Source: Fodinibius sp036381435
Lineage (GTDB): Bacteria > Bacteroidota > Rhodothermia > Balneolales > Balneolaceae
DNA length: 64,000 nucleotides
Direction of reading: 5' to 3'
Assembly (NCBI GenBank): GCA_036381435.1
Contig: DASVCW010000039.1
Coordinates: 124,001 to 188,000 of the forward strand
Shown here: in pieces, positions 32,582 to 40,996 of the stretch
Layout of the letters: every line of letters starts with the position of its first letter
How positions within the stretch are numbered: position 1 is the first letter of the stretch
Translations under genes and position numbers: made by a program
The notes under the pieces: generated by a model
Told to the model about the DNA's origin: nothing
Databases searched by the model: none
Seen by the model: the letters and a program-made list of their open reading frames with translations, nothing else

Positions 32582-34354
32582 ATGAAGGTTAGTCAACTAA
32601 AAATTGAAAGCTTCCGGGGTATCAAAAAATGTCACCTAACCTTACCCACCCATGTTGCTTTAATTGGTGATAATAACACTGGAAAGTCGACATTGCTTGA
32701 AGCCTTAAATCTTGCCCTCGGCCCTAATAGATTAAACCGTTGGCCTGTTATTAATGAGCATGATTTTTATAAAGGAGATTACTTGTCAGATGAAGGAGAA
32801 AATCCTGAAATAAAAATTGAAGTTACTATAACTAATATAACTGATGAACAAAGGCGAAGGTTTGTTGACTACATTGAATGGTGGAATCAAGTAGATAATT
32901 CCTTTCACGTTGAATCGCCACCGGAATCAATTGATAAAGATCAAATTACAGAAGCAATACGGATTACCTTCATCGGACTTTATGATCCCGAAATAGATGA
33001 CTTTACGGCCCAAACTTACTTTACGAGAAGTTTGGCTGAAAGTGATAGGCCTCAACATTTTACCAGAAAAGACAAACAGATTTGTGGTTTTTTATATTTA
33101 CGATCTCTAAGAACAGGTTCCAGAGCCTTAAGCTTAGAACAAGGTAGTTTACTTGATATTATCTTAAATATTAAAGGGATAAGACCACAAATGTGGGAGA
33201 ATGCACTTGAAGAGGTCAGCTCTTACAATGTAGCGAGCAAACCAGAAGTAGGGATTTCTGGCATATTAGAGAGTATTGAAAACACAGTAAAAAAATATGT
33301 TCCTCGTGAATGGGGTGCTACTCCTCATCTTAAAGTTTCAAAATTAACAAGGGAACACTTACGTAATACAATAACAGCCTTTATAGCTACTGGAGAAGGC
33401 GAACATGCTGCTCCTTTTTATATGCAAGGTACAGGCACAATAAACGTTCTTGTACTTGCTATGCTATCCATGATCGCTAAAGATAAAAGAAATGTTATTT
33501 TTGCAATGGAAGAGCCTGAAACTGCCCTCCCTCCATATGCTCAAAAAAGAATAATCCATGAAATTCGGAATCTTGCCTCTCAATCCTTGTTCACCTCTCA
33601 TTCACCATATGTACTTGAAGAGTTTGGCTTAAGTGAAACGATGGTTTTAAGTAGAGATGAGAATGGCAGACTAAATCAATCCTTTATTGATTTACCCGAT
33701 AGTGTAAAACATAAACGTTACCGACAAGAGTTTAGAACACGATTTTGTGAAGGCCTCCTGTCAAGGCGATTATTAATTGCTGAGGGAGCTACAGAAGCAA
33801 CAGCTTTACCTGCAGTTGCTCGTAGACTTTCTGAAATTAATTCTGAAGATTACTCATCGCTTGAAGCTCTTGGTATTTGTGTTGTCGATGCAGGATCAGA
33901 GACTCAAATCGCCGATTTAGCCAATCTATATGGGGGATTAGGTAAAGAAGTGTATGCAGTTTGTGATAAACAAGGCCAAGAAAGAAAAAATGAAATTGAA
34001 GCAGTAGTTGATCAACTTTTTATGCATCAGGAAGATGGTTTCGAGGGTTTAGTCCTCAATAATACAACCTCTGAAGCAATTGAAAGATTTATTGATTTGT
34101 TGGACTGGCCACCTCATCTATTACAAGATTTCCCAAATCCAAAAGAAGACCCACATAATTCATTGTTTGAATATTTTAAATGGGCTAAGGGGAATTGGGG
34201 TATAGCTGATTTTCTTTCTCAATGTAATGAAAATGAAATCCCAATATGGATAAAAGAGACATGTGCTGAACTGAAAGAAATTTGTGGATATAATCAACAA
34301 GAAGAGTCAACTGATACTGGAAACGATTCAGACTTAACTCATGAAGAGGAGTAA
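32582..34354 (+). CDS. gajA: Gabija anti-phage nuclease GajA (OLD family)
   Basis: 590 residues, close to known GajA lengths. N-terminal ABC/SMC-type ATPase: Walker A GDNNTGKST (29-37), signature-like MQGTGTINVL (281-290), Walker B FAMEEPE (308-313 region) and H-loop TSHSP (338-342). C-terminal TOPRIM nuclease: LLIAEGATEA (397-406, Glu401/Glu405), VVDAG (Asp436) and AVCDKQ (Asp462). GajA forms the DNA-nicking core that is relieved by nucleotide depletion during infection in studied systems. Directly followed by a UvrD-like gene, the defining Gabija arrangement. Confidence 0.9.
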   Translation: MKVSQLKIESFRGIKKCHLTLPTHVALIGDNNTGKSTLLEALNLALGPNRLNRWPVINEHDFYKGDYLSDEGENPEIKIEVTITNITDEQRRRFVDYIEWWNQVDNSFHVESPPESIDKDQITEAIRITFIGLYDPEIDDFTAQTYFTRSLAESDRPQHFTRKDKQICGFLYLRSLRTGSRALSLEQGSLLDIILNIKGIRPQMWENALEEVSSYNVASKPEVGISGILESIENTVKKYVPREWGATPHLKVSKLTREHLRNTITAFIATGEGEHAAPFYMQGTGTINVLVLAMLSMIAKDKRNVIFAMEEPETALPPYAQKRIIHEIRNLASQSLFTSHSPYVLEEFGLSETMVLSRDENGRLNQSFIDLPDSVKHKRYRQEFRTRFCEGLLSRRLLIAEGATEATALPAVARRLSEINSEDYSSLEALGICVVDAGSETQIADLANLYGGLGKEVYAVCDKQGQERKNEIEAVVDQLFMHQEDGFEGLVLNNTTSEAIERFIDLLDWPPHLLQDFPNPKEDPHNSLFEYFKWAKGNWGIADFLSQCNENEIPIWIKETCAELKEICGYNQQEESTDTGNDSDLTHEEE

Positions 34355-34356
34355 AT

Positions 34357-36171
34357 TTGTTTCAGCTTTCTAAAGAGCAGCAAAAAATTTTAGAATCAAA
34401 CGGACATCTCTTGATTACAGGAGGACCTGGATCAGGCAAAACCACCATATCTATTTTAAAAGCTGATAAACTTGTGTCTACTGTACTAAAACCTGAACAA
34501 AAGGTATTATTTCTCAGCTTTGCACGAGCGACAGTATCACGTGTTATAGAGTCTATAAATAAAAATTCATCCATCACCTTAGAATCAAAAAGGTATGTAG
34601 ATGTAGATACATTTCACTCCTTTTTCTGGAGAATTATCAAAGCACATGGATACCTGCTTAGTCTTCCAAGAGACTTGTCAATTTTAACACCACCATTAGA
34701 GGCCGTTGCATTATCAGACATTAGAAATAAATTTGATAGTAACAAGAGACTGTTAGATTCAGAATTAGAAGAAAAAAACGAACAAGAAAAGTCTGAATTA
34801 ATAAGAATTGCCCAAGAGGAAGGAAGAATTGCATTTGATCTATTTGCTTTCTTTGTAGATCAATTAGTCTCAAATAGTTATAAAATTCGAGAACTAATCA
34901 CGAATGCATTTCCCTTTATAATCATTGATGAATTTCAAGATACTAATACTGAGCAATGGTCTATCATTAAGAAAATTGGCTCAGTAAGTACTCTAATTGC
35001 CTTAGCAGATCCGGAACAACGTATTTATGATTTTATAGGTGCCGATCCAGAAAGAATAGAACATTTCAGAAATGAATTTAATCCTTTAGAGTTCGATTTG
35101 AGCCATCATAATTTTCGTAGTAAAGGTCAAGAGATTTTAAAGTTTGGTAATCATGTAGTACAAGGAAGTTTTGATTCATCTTATAAAGGAATTGATCTAA
35201 TTGGATATCCGGCAAATAAGAATCAAGCCTTTTACATACTAAAACTTGAAGTAATTAAACGGTGGAAAAAGTTAATTAAATCTGAAACAACGGACTGGTC
35301 ATTAGCTATACTGGTTCCCACTAAAAAAATGATGAGAACAGTATCCGATGTTTTGAGAAAAGAACAGTCGAATTTTCCTTCCATACCTCATAAAACTGCT
35401 GTTGAGATGGAAGGTGCAATTCTTGCGGTAGAAATAATTGCATTCTTACTGCAACCACCGAAGACTAAGTATGACTTTCAAGAATTTGTTCATCACTTAA
35501 TAAAATTCTATCAAGGAAAAGGTGGCGACTCACCAACTAAAACTGATATTAACACCTCACACCAGATTAAAAAAAGATATGATGACGCAGTTGAAAAATG
35601 GAATCAAAATAAAGACATACCTAAACGAAGTATAATTAGATCTATTAAAGACGTTTATGAGGATTGTCGTAAGCTTGAATTTACCGGGAACCCAGAAAAA
35701 GACTGGATATTAGTACGCAACAAATTAGAGGACGGCAAGGATAAAAGGCTTCAAGAGGTTGCGAGAGAAGCTAAAAATATCAGGTTATTAAATCGTGGGA
35801 CACGATTAAGAGAGTCTCTTTCTGAAGATTGGAGAGAAAATAGCAAATATTTAAATGCCCTTGAAGTAGTCCAACAATCCTTTGTTAGAGAGCATTTTGC
35901 AACTTCAATGAAGCCTGAAAAAGGAATTATCGTGATGAATTTACATAAAGCTAAGGGTAAGCAATTCGATGAAGTGGTTATTTTTGAAGGATGGCCACGA
36001 AGAGCAAATGGCAAAATTGTATCAAACCCAGACCGAATTCTTCGAGGAAATAATACAGATAGTGGAGTTAAACACGCTAAATATGTCTTTCGAGTTGGTA
36101 TAACCAGGGCTAAATTAAGAACAACAATAATGACACCTAAAATTGACCCCTGTGCATTATTAATCTCTTAA
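34357..36171 (+). CDS. gajB: Gabija helicase GajB (UvrD/SF1)
   Basis: 604 residues from a TTG start, two bases after the gajA stop; GAAGAGGAG at 34343-34351 is a good ribosome binding site for it. SF1 helicase motifs: Q-motif LSKEQQKIL (4-12), Walker A GGPGSGKTT (22-30), motif II IIIDEFQDTN (188-197), motif III LADPEQRIYDF, and late motifs MNLHKAKGKQFDEV and RVGITRAK. Longer than the 494-residue reference GajB, mainly in the 2A/2B insertion between about 330 and 500. Partner of GajA in DNA-end sensing and defence. Confidence 0.88.
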   Translation: MFQLSKEQQKILESNGHLLITGGPGSGKTTISILKADKLVSTVLKPEQKVLFLSFARATVSRVIESINKNSSITLESKRYVDVDTFHSFFWRIIKAHGYLLSLPRDLSILTPPLEAVALSDIRNKFDSNKRLLDSELEEKNEQEKSELIRIAQEEGRIAFDLFAFFVDQLVSNSYKIRELITNAFPFIIIDEFQDTNTEQWSIIKKIGSVSTLIALADPEQRIYDFIGADPERIEHFRNEFNPLEFDLSHHNFRSKGQEILKFGNHVVQGSFDSSYKGIDLIGYPANKNQAFYILKLEVIKRWKKLIKSETTDWSLAILVPTKKMMRTVSDVLRKEQSNFPSIPHKTAVEMEGAILAVEIIAFLLQPPKTKYDFQEFVHHLIKFYQGKGGDSPTKTDINTSHQIKKRYDDAVEKWNQNKDIPKRSIIRSIKDVYEDCRKLEFTGNPEKDWILVRNKLEDGKDKRLQEVAREAKNIRLLNRGTRLRESLSEDWRENSKYLNALEVVQQSFVREHFATSMKPEKGIIVMNLHKAKGKQFDEVVIFEGWPRRANGKIVSNPDRILRGNNTDSGVKHAKYVFRVGITRAKLRTTIMTPKIDPCALLIS

Positions 36172-36542
36172 GATTGCTATCCCAAAATAGCATATTATAA
36201 GTATCCAAATATAGGCTTTGTCGGATCGGTTAATTCGGCCTTAATTTTATAAATCTTTCAATGCATAGGTATCCTACATCCCCACTGCACAAAGCTGATC
36301 TCAAATTTTTGCTCTTTCCGTCTTTTATGTATTGCCCTTATTTGAATTTCATACCCAGCAGTTCATCAAACTATTCCTTTCTAAATAAGAGCTCTTTAGT
36401 TACACGTTTTAATATAAGAAATGCCCTAACTTGGCTTAATTTGAACCCTAATTAGGCTAATTAGGCCTAATTTAGGGTCATATATTAACTTAGTTAATAA
36501 CTTAGTAGATTTTGTATCGTTATTTTTGTATGTTAAAACCGT
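36172..36542. other. Intergenic region between gajB and unknown operon
   Basis: 371 bases without a gene. The last 100 bases hold a strong palindrome (see 36445-36478), a direct repeat of TAACTTAG (36486-36493, 36498-36505 region) and an AT-rich stretch before the ATG at 36543, so this is the likely regulatory region of the downstream operon. Confidence 0.5.
36445..36478. promoter_or_regulatory. Operator-like palindrome (CTAATTAGG repeats)
   Basis: ACCCTAATTAGGC (36445-36457) and GCCTAATTTAGGGT (36465-36478) are inverted repeats around a second CTAATTAGG. About 65 bp upstream of a HTH gene, as expected for an autoregulatory operator. A related perfect palindrome GGCTAATATTAGCC is inside the next gene (37099-37112). 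Function inferred. Confidence 0.55.
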
Positions 36543-36824
36543 ATGGAAGCAAAAGAAATCAAACAATTACGTGATCATTTGGGATGGAGTTTGGCTAAGT
36601 TCGGCCGATACTTCGGTGTAACAGCCCAAGCGGTTTTAAAGTGGGAAAGAGGTACTGCCCAACCTAACGACTTTGCTCTTGCAGCCATGATTCAGCTTCG
36701 AAGCAGGTTAGATGCAGCCAAAGGGGAACAACAAAAACAACAATTTGTAAATGGGCTAAAACGAGCTCTCCTTACCGGAGGTATCGTTGCCTTATTAGCC
36801 TATTTATTTAACCAAGATGATTAA
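36543..36824 (+). CDS. HTH (XRE/MqsA-like) regulator with C-terminal membrane helix
   Basis: 93 residues. Residues 4-60 form a helix-turn-helix (IKQLRDHLGWSLAKFGRYFG then VTAQAVLKWERGTAQPN), similar to the XRE/MqsA antitoxin-type DNA-binding domain. A basic linker is followed by a hydrophobic helix at about 76-90 (LLTGGIVALLAYLF). A DNA-binding domain tethered to the membrane is unusual for so short a protein. First gene of a four-gene operon (2 bp gap to the next) behind an operator-like palindrome. Confidence 0.75.
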   Translation: MEAKEIKQLRDHLGWSLAKFGRYFGVTAQAVLKWERGTAQPNDFALAAMIQLRSRLDAAKGEQQKQQFVNGLKRALLTGGIVALLAYLFNQDD

Positions 36825-36826
36825 CT

Positions 36827-37519
36827 ATGGAGACTCAAACTATCCCCGAACCCTTTTCGCATGACAAAAAAGTATTTTTAAGTGGAAAACAGCTTGCCCA
36901 AATGTTAAATGTTTCTCCACCAACCTTAAGTGAAGCTGTAAAAAACGGTCACAATTGTGGAGGTTACCCTGTAGCCGAATGGGCAATAGAAACAGGTACT
37001 GGCCGTGTTAAAGGGTATGACGTTCCTGAATTTTTGGTTTCTAAAGGCCCTAAAAAGGACCAACAAAGGCCGAATCCAGAGACAAATGAGCCTAATAAGG
37101 CTAATATTAGCCCGAATCGTAGTAAAGAAGCACAAGGATTCGTTCAGTCCGTTATACACAACCACTATTCTTTACTTCCGGAGGGAGAAGATTATACTAA
37201 ACCCATTGGGATACTTTCTTTCTCATCTATCATCAAAAAAGCCATTGATAGCGACACTCCAATGAGTAAAGGTATTATATTCTCCATAATTATGATGCTG
37301 GGGGCCATAACAGGACGGGCAATAAGCGATAGCACATGGGGAGCTATCATAGGAGGTGCTGCCGGAATAGGAACCGCTTCAGCTGGCTATTGTTACTTCA
37401 ATAATCAGTTCCCACAACAAACCCAAACAACTACTGATTACAAGCTGCCTGTAGCAAAACCTAACAACAGTGGTTTTATTCAAGATCTAAATTCCTTAAA
37501 TACCAATCATTATGGATAA
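36827..37519 (+). CDS. Unknown membrane protein with HTH-like N-domain and glycine-zipper helices
   Basis: 230 residues. N-terminal segment 15-72 (VFLSGKQLAQMLNVSPPTLS ... RVKGYDVPEFL) resembles a helix-turn-helix of the excisionase/MerR type. A Pro/Asn/Lys-rich linker (75-105) leads to a central region and then two predicted membrane helices near 145-190: GIIFSIIMMLGAITG and WGAIIGGAAGIGTASAG, the second a glycine zipper. The C-tail is polar. No recognised family. Co-oriented and close-packed with neighbours, so part of the same unknown module. Confidence 0.65.
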   Translation: METQTIPEPFSHDKKVFLSGKQLAQMLNVSPPTLSEAVKNGHNCGGYPVAEWAIETGTGRVKGYDVPEFLVSKGPKKDQQRPNPETNEPNKANISPNRSKEAQGFVQSVIHNHYSLLPEGEDYTKPIGILSFSSIIKKAIDSDTPMSKGIIFSIIMMLGAITGRAISDSTWGAIIGGAAGIGTASAGYCYFNNQFPQQTQTTTDYKLPVAKPNNSGFIQDLNSLNTNHYG

Positions 37520-37718
37520 ACTATTATTAGAGCTTCAGGCACTCGGTTTCCCCATGTTAGCCGACTGGATACATGAGGGAGAAATTGATCTCACTAAGTC
37601 AATCAAACACTTGGAAGAGAACGAAGATATGATCGATGACGAGGAGGATGTTGAAGCTTTCAAACGAGCTGAAGAAATAGTACGGGAACTGTTTAACAAA
37701 AAGATCACAAACAACTAA
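37512..37718 (+). CDS. Small acidic helical protein
   Basis: 68 residues, overlapping the end of the preceding gene by 8 bases, which supports translational coupling. Very acidic (EGEIDLTKSIKHLEENEDMI then DDEEDVEAF) and helical, ending in a basic-mixed helix. No family recognised. Could be an inhibitor, antitoxin or DNA mimic, but nothing in the sequence proves it. Confidence 0.6.
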   Translation: MDKLLLELQALGFPMLADWIHEGEIDLTKSIKHLEENEDMIDDEEDVEAFKRAEEIVRELFNKKITNN

Positions 37719-37728
37719 TATCATTGCT

Positions 37729-37965
37729 ATGGAAAAGCATCAAAAATTGCTGGAGAATAAGTTCCCTCACGCCGAAGAGGATTTATATTACAACACGGGC
37801 GGTGGCGTCATGTGGAGCTTATTTCGAACCCAGAGTGGTGGCGTAACTATTTACTATCATGAGACGGATGAATTCCACATCGTTGGACCTAATAAAGCAA
37901 AGTTTTACTCAATAGCTGAAATAGCTGATGGTTGGAATGCTTATGCTCAAGAATTAGAACTGTAA
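37729..37965 (+). CDS. Small hypothetical protein
   Basis: 78 residues, 10 bp after the previous stop, fourth gene of the operon. Mixed alpha/beta composition with Tyr/His/Trp-rich segments (YYNTGGGVMWSLFRTQSGGV, IYYHETDEFHIVGP). Soluble, no signal. No family recognised. Confidence 0.55.
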   Translation: MEKHQKLLENKFPHAEEDLYYNTGGGVMWSLFRTQSGGVTIYYHETDEFHIVGPNKAKFYSIAEIADGWNAYAQELEL

Positions 37966-38068
37966 AGTTAATAAGGGTGCCAGACCTTGTCAGTCTAATT
38001 TATAAATTAGACACAAGCCATTATTTTAAAAAGCGATATCAACTCGTAGAGTTAATTATTAGTTACAG
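37966..38068. other. Spacer before the restriction-modification genes
   Basis: About 100 bases with a GGGTGCCAGACC word similar to those at 42007 and 42113 within the element. Presumed promoter for the methyltransferase gene; no clear motif seen. Confidence 0.3.
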
Positions 38069-39334
38069 ATGGAAAACAAAAAAAACGTACTCTCTTTATT
38101 CTCCGGTTGTGGTGGATTAGATTTGGGGTTTGAAGGTGGGTTTAAGGCTTTAAAAAGAACTATTAATACCCAAAAACACCCTGATTGGGTTGAAAAGGAA
38201 ATTGATGAAAATTGGGTCAAACTAAAATCTACCCAATTCAAAACAATCTTTTCGAATGATATCCTTAGATCAGCTGAAGCTGCCTGGGTTCCTTATTTCA
38301 ATAAGTTCGATGTTATTAACAACACATTCCATCGAGGTAGCATAGTTAATTATGTGAAGCAGGCTAAAAATGGAGCTGATTTTGAGTTCCCATCTAACAT
38401 TGATGTTGTTACCGGAGGTTTCCCATGCCAAGACTTCAGTGTAGCTGGTAACCGCAACGGCTTCAAATCTGATAAAAGTCATACTGGAGAACTGCTTGAA
38501 AAAACTGAACCCAGTATTGAAAGCCGGGGGAAACTTTACATGTGGATGAGAGAAGTTATTGAACTGACTAAGCCAAAGGTCTTTGTAGCTGAAAATGTTA
38601 AGGGTTTAGTAAGCCTCTCCAACGTTAAAGAAATTATTGAAAATGACTTTAGGAATATTGGCGAAGATGGATATTTGGTAGTAGAAGCCAAGGTATTAAA
38701 TGCCGCAGAATACGGAGTTCCTCAAAATAGAGAACGAGTAATATTTATCGGATTTTCAATTGAACATCTCAAAAACGAGATTATTGAGAAAATCGGCGGT
38801 GGGAAACGTTTACCTGCGGAACTGGACCCTTACCCACCAAGGACTCATTACTTAAAAGAGGAAGATAAAGAAGATGATCTTGTTCCCTTTGTAAAAACAA
38901 AAGAAATCCTAACTGGCCTAAAAGAGCCAGAGAATTCTGAAGATCCCGCACATCGTACTTACTCAGGAGCAAAATTCATGGGTTCTCATTGTCAAGGCCA
39001 AACTGAAGTAGATTTGAATGGATTGAGTCCGACAATTAGAGCGGAACATCACGGAAATATAGAATTCAGAAGATTAGCGAAAGATCATGGCGGAAAGTAT
39101 ATTGAAGAACTTGAAAATGGGATGAAAGAAAGAAGACTTAGTGTAAGGGAATGCGCTCGGATACAAACATTCCCTGATGATTTTCAATTTGTGCGTAATC
39201 CAAGAAAACGTAGTGGTGAACATAGATTAAGTGGTAGTGCTGCCTACAAATTAATAGGGAATGCGGTGCCTCCCATTTTAGGGTACAATATAGCTATGCG
39301 ATTGGAACACCTATGGAATAAACTTTTTGATTAA
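38069..39334 (+). CDS. DNA (cytosine-5) methyltransferase
   Basis: 421 residues. C5-MTase motifs in order: I SLFSGCGGLDLGF (9-21), IV GGFPCQDFSVAG with catalytic Cys120, VI VAENVKGL, VIII QNRERVIFIGF, IX RECARIQTFPDDF, X LIGNAVPPILGYN. Methylates cytosine within an unknown recognition sequence and protects against the endonuclease encoded next. 2-bp gap to the endonuclease gene. Target-recognition region between motifs VIII and IX cannot be read for specificity. Confidence 0.93.
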   Translation: MENKKNVLSLFSGCGGLDLGFEGGFKALKRTINTQKHPDWVEKEIDENWVKLKSTQFKTIFSNDILRSAEAAWVPYFNKFDVINNTFHRGSIVNYVKQAKNGADFEFPSNIDVVTGGFPCQDFSVAGNRNGFKSDKSHTGELLEKTEPSIESRGKLYMWMREVIELTKPKVFVAENVKGLVSLSNVKEIIENDFRNIGEDGYLVVEAKVLNAAEYGVPQNRERVIFIGFSIEHLKNEIIEKIGGGKRLPAELDPYPPRTHYLKEEDKEDDLVPFVKTKEILTGLKEPENSEDPAHRTYSGAKFMGSHCQGQTEVDLNGLSPTIRAEHHGNIEFRRLAKDHGGKYIEELENGMKERRLSVRECARIQTFPDDFQFVRNPRKRSGEHRLSGSAAYKLIGNAVPPILGYNIAMRLEHLWNKLFD

Positions 39335-39336
39335 TT

Positions 39337-40434
39337 ATGGTTATTTCTACTAATAAAGAGGGCAAAGAAACTGATTTCCAGGAGTTGTTTTCCGAAACTG
39401 TTTCACACATGAATAAAGTAGTTAAGGAAGAAAACAAAAATGACTATTTCTTAACCAGAGGGGCTCAAAAATTAGAGAAGGATGTTGAACAGGCATTGAA
39501 GCTTAAAGCTCAGAATACAGCTTTTGAAGGCAGCATAGAACTAATTTCAGGCCATAAATTTCCTGATATAGTAACTGAAATTACCGAAAATAAATTTTAT
39601 GGGGTAGAGGTTAAATCCTCAAAAAAGGACGACTGGACAAGCACAGGGAATAGTGTTTTAGAAACAACAAGGGTTGATGATGTAGAAAGAATTTATATGC
39701 TTTTTGGCAAGCTGGTTACACCAGTCGAATTTCGAGGAAAAAAATATGAAGATTGCCTCAGCGATGTAGCTGTTACTCATGCCCCCAGATATAAAATTGA
39801 CATGAATTTGACTGATGGGGAAACAATTTTTGATAAACTTGGCATTTCATATGATGATATTAGAAAAACCGATAATCCAGCGAAACCAATTTTAAATTAC
39901 TATAGGGAGGAATTCGGAGAAGACGCCAATCATTGGTGGTTGGATATTGGAGAGGACGATCCGGCCTCTTCACCTTTCTTAATTCGTTTTTGGAATGAAC
40001 TGGCCGATGATGAAAAAGATCGTCTTAAACTGGAATCCTTTATTAAATTCCCCGTCATCCTTGGGAGCTCGAATAATAAATATAACCCGGTTTCACTTTG
40101 GCTAATACAAGAACATTCTATTTTAAACCCTCGGCTTCGGGATATTTACTCAAGTGGATCAAATCCAACAATTACAGTACAAGGGAGAAGAGGAAAAATA
40201 TCAACGAAGTTCAACTTTGTATTGGAAAACTTGGATTCGATTATTCAAGAGATAAATTCAGCGAATGCTGAATTTTGGCAAAAATATTGGGATGTTGAAG
40301 TTTCGGAAAATAATAAGGTTGATACTTGGTTGAACTTAGCTATTCATTATAGTAATCAAGTATTAAATGATCAGTATTGGAACTCCTCAGACTTCTCTTT
40401 AGAACAAGTTCTTAGGGCAAGAGATATAATTTGA
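39337..40434 (+). CDS. Type II restriction endonuclease (PD-(D/E)xK)
   Basis: 365 residues. A PD-(D/E)xK core is visible: KFPDIVTEIT (Asp77) and YGVEVKSSK (Glu91, Lys93). The rest has no recognised family, but its place between a C5 methyltransferase and a Vsr gene, all on one strand with 2-3 bp gaps, makes it the cognate restriction enzyme. Recognition sequence unknown. Confidence 0.85.
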   Translation: MVISTNKEGKETDFQELFSETVSHMNKVVKEENKNDYFLTRGAQKLEKDVEQALKLKAQNTAFEGSIELISGHKFPDIVTEITENKFYGVEVKSSKKDDWTSTGNSVLETTRVDDVERIYMLFGKLVTPVEFRGKKYEDCLSDVAVTHAPRYKIDMNLTDGETIFDKLGISYDDIRKTDNPAKPILNYYREEFGEDANHWWLDIGEDDPASSPFLIRFWNELADDEKDRLKLESFIKFPVILGSSNNKYNPVSLWLIQEHSILNPRLRDIYSSGSNPTITVQGRRGKISTKFNFVLENLDSIIQEINSANAEFWQKYWDVEVSENNKVDTWLNLAIHYSNQVLNDQYWNSSDFSLEQVLRARDII

Positions 40435-40437
40435 GAC

Positions 40438-40869
40438 ATGAGTGAAAGAGACCCAGAGACAACAAGTAAAATTATGTCCTCAATCGGGTCTAAGAATACT
40501 AAGCCCGAAAAATTGCTTGGAAGTGCTATGTGGGAATTAGGATTAAGGTATCGGAAGCATGGAAGCAACCTGCCAGGTTCACCTGACTTTTACTTTAAAG
40601 GTGCAAAAATCGCTGTTTTCTGCGATGGCGACTTCTGGCATGGTAATAATTGGCGATTGCGGGGCTTTGATAGCTTGGAGGAGGAACTAAACTCCTATTC
40701 TGACTTTTGGGCAAATAAGATTAGAAATAATATCGAGAGGGATGAACGGAACAATAAAGAATTACGAGAAATGGGTTGGACTGTTATGCGATTTTGGGGA
40801 AGTGAAATAAAAAAAGACGCAGTTTCCTGCGCTAAAGAGGTAAAAAGAATCTACAAAGAAGAGAAATAG
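40438..40869 (+). CDS. vsr: Very short patch repair endonuclease
   Basis: 143 residues, normal length. Nicks 5' of T in T:G mismatches formed by deamination of 5-methylcytosine, the usual companion of C5 methyltransferases. Signature SKIMSSIGSKNTKPE (10-24), GSPDFYF with catalytic Asp50, and FCDGDFWHG (61-69). Last gene of the operon. Confidence 0.95.
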   Translation: MSERDPETTSKIMSSIGSKNTKPEKLLGSAMWELGLRYRKHGSNLPGSPDFYFKGAKIAVFCDGDFWHGNNWRLRGFDSLEEELNSYSDFWANKIRNNIERDERNNKELREMGWTVMRFWGSEIKKDAVSCAKEVKRIYKEEK

Positions 40870-40996
40870 TAATACTTTGATAGTATAAAGAAAATGAGGG
40901 CTTGGGGCTAAATATCGCCCTTCAAATTTCGATTCTAAGAGCCTATCTCTCCCGACTTAATACAAAGATATTAAGAGCCTGAAGGGCAGTTGATAA

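Noticed and set aside
36545..36824. Classic toxin-antitoxin pair (MqsRA) reading of the first two operon genes
   Set aside because: The HTH resembles MqsA-type DNA-binding domains, but no MqsR-like toxin follows and both proteins have membrane helices.
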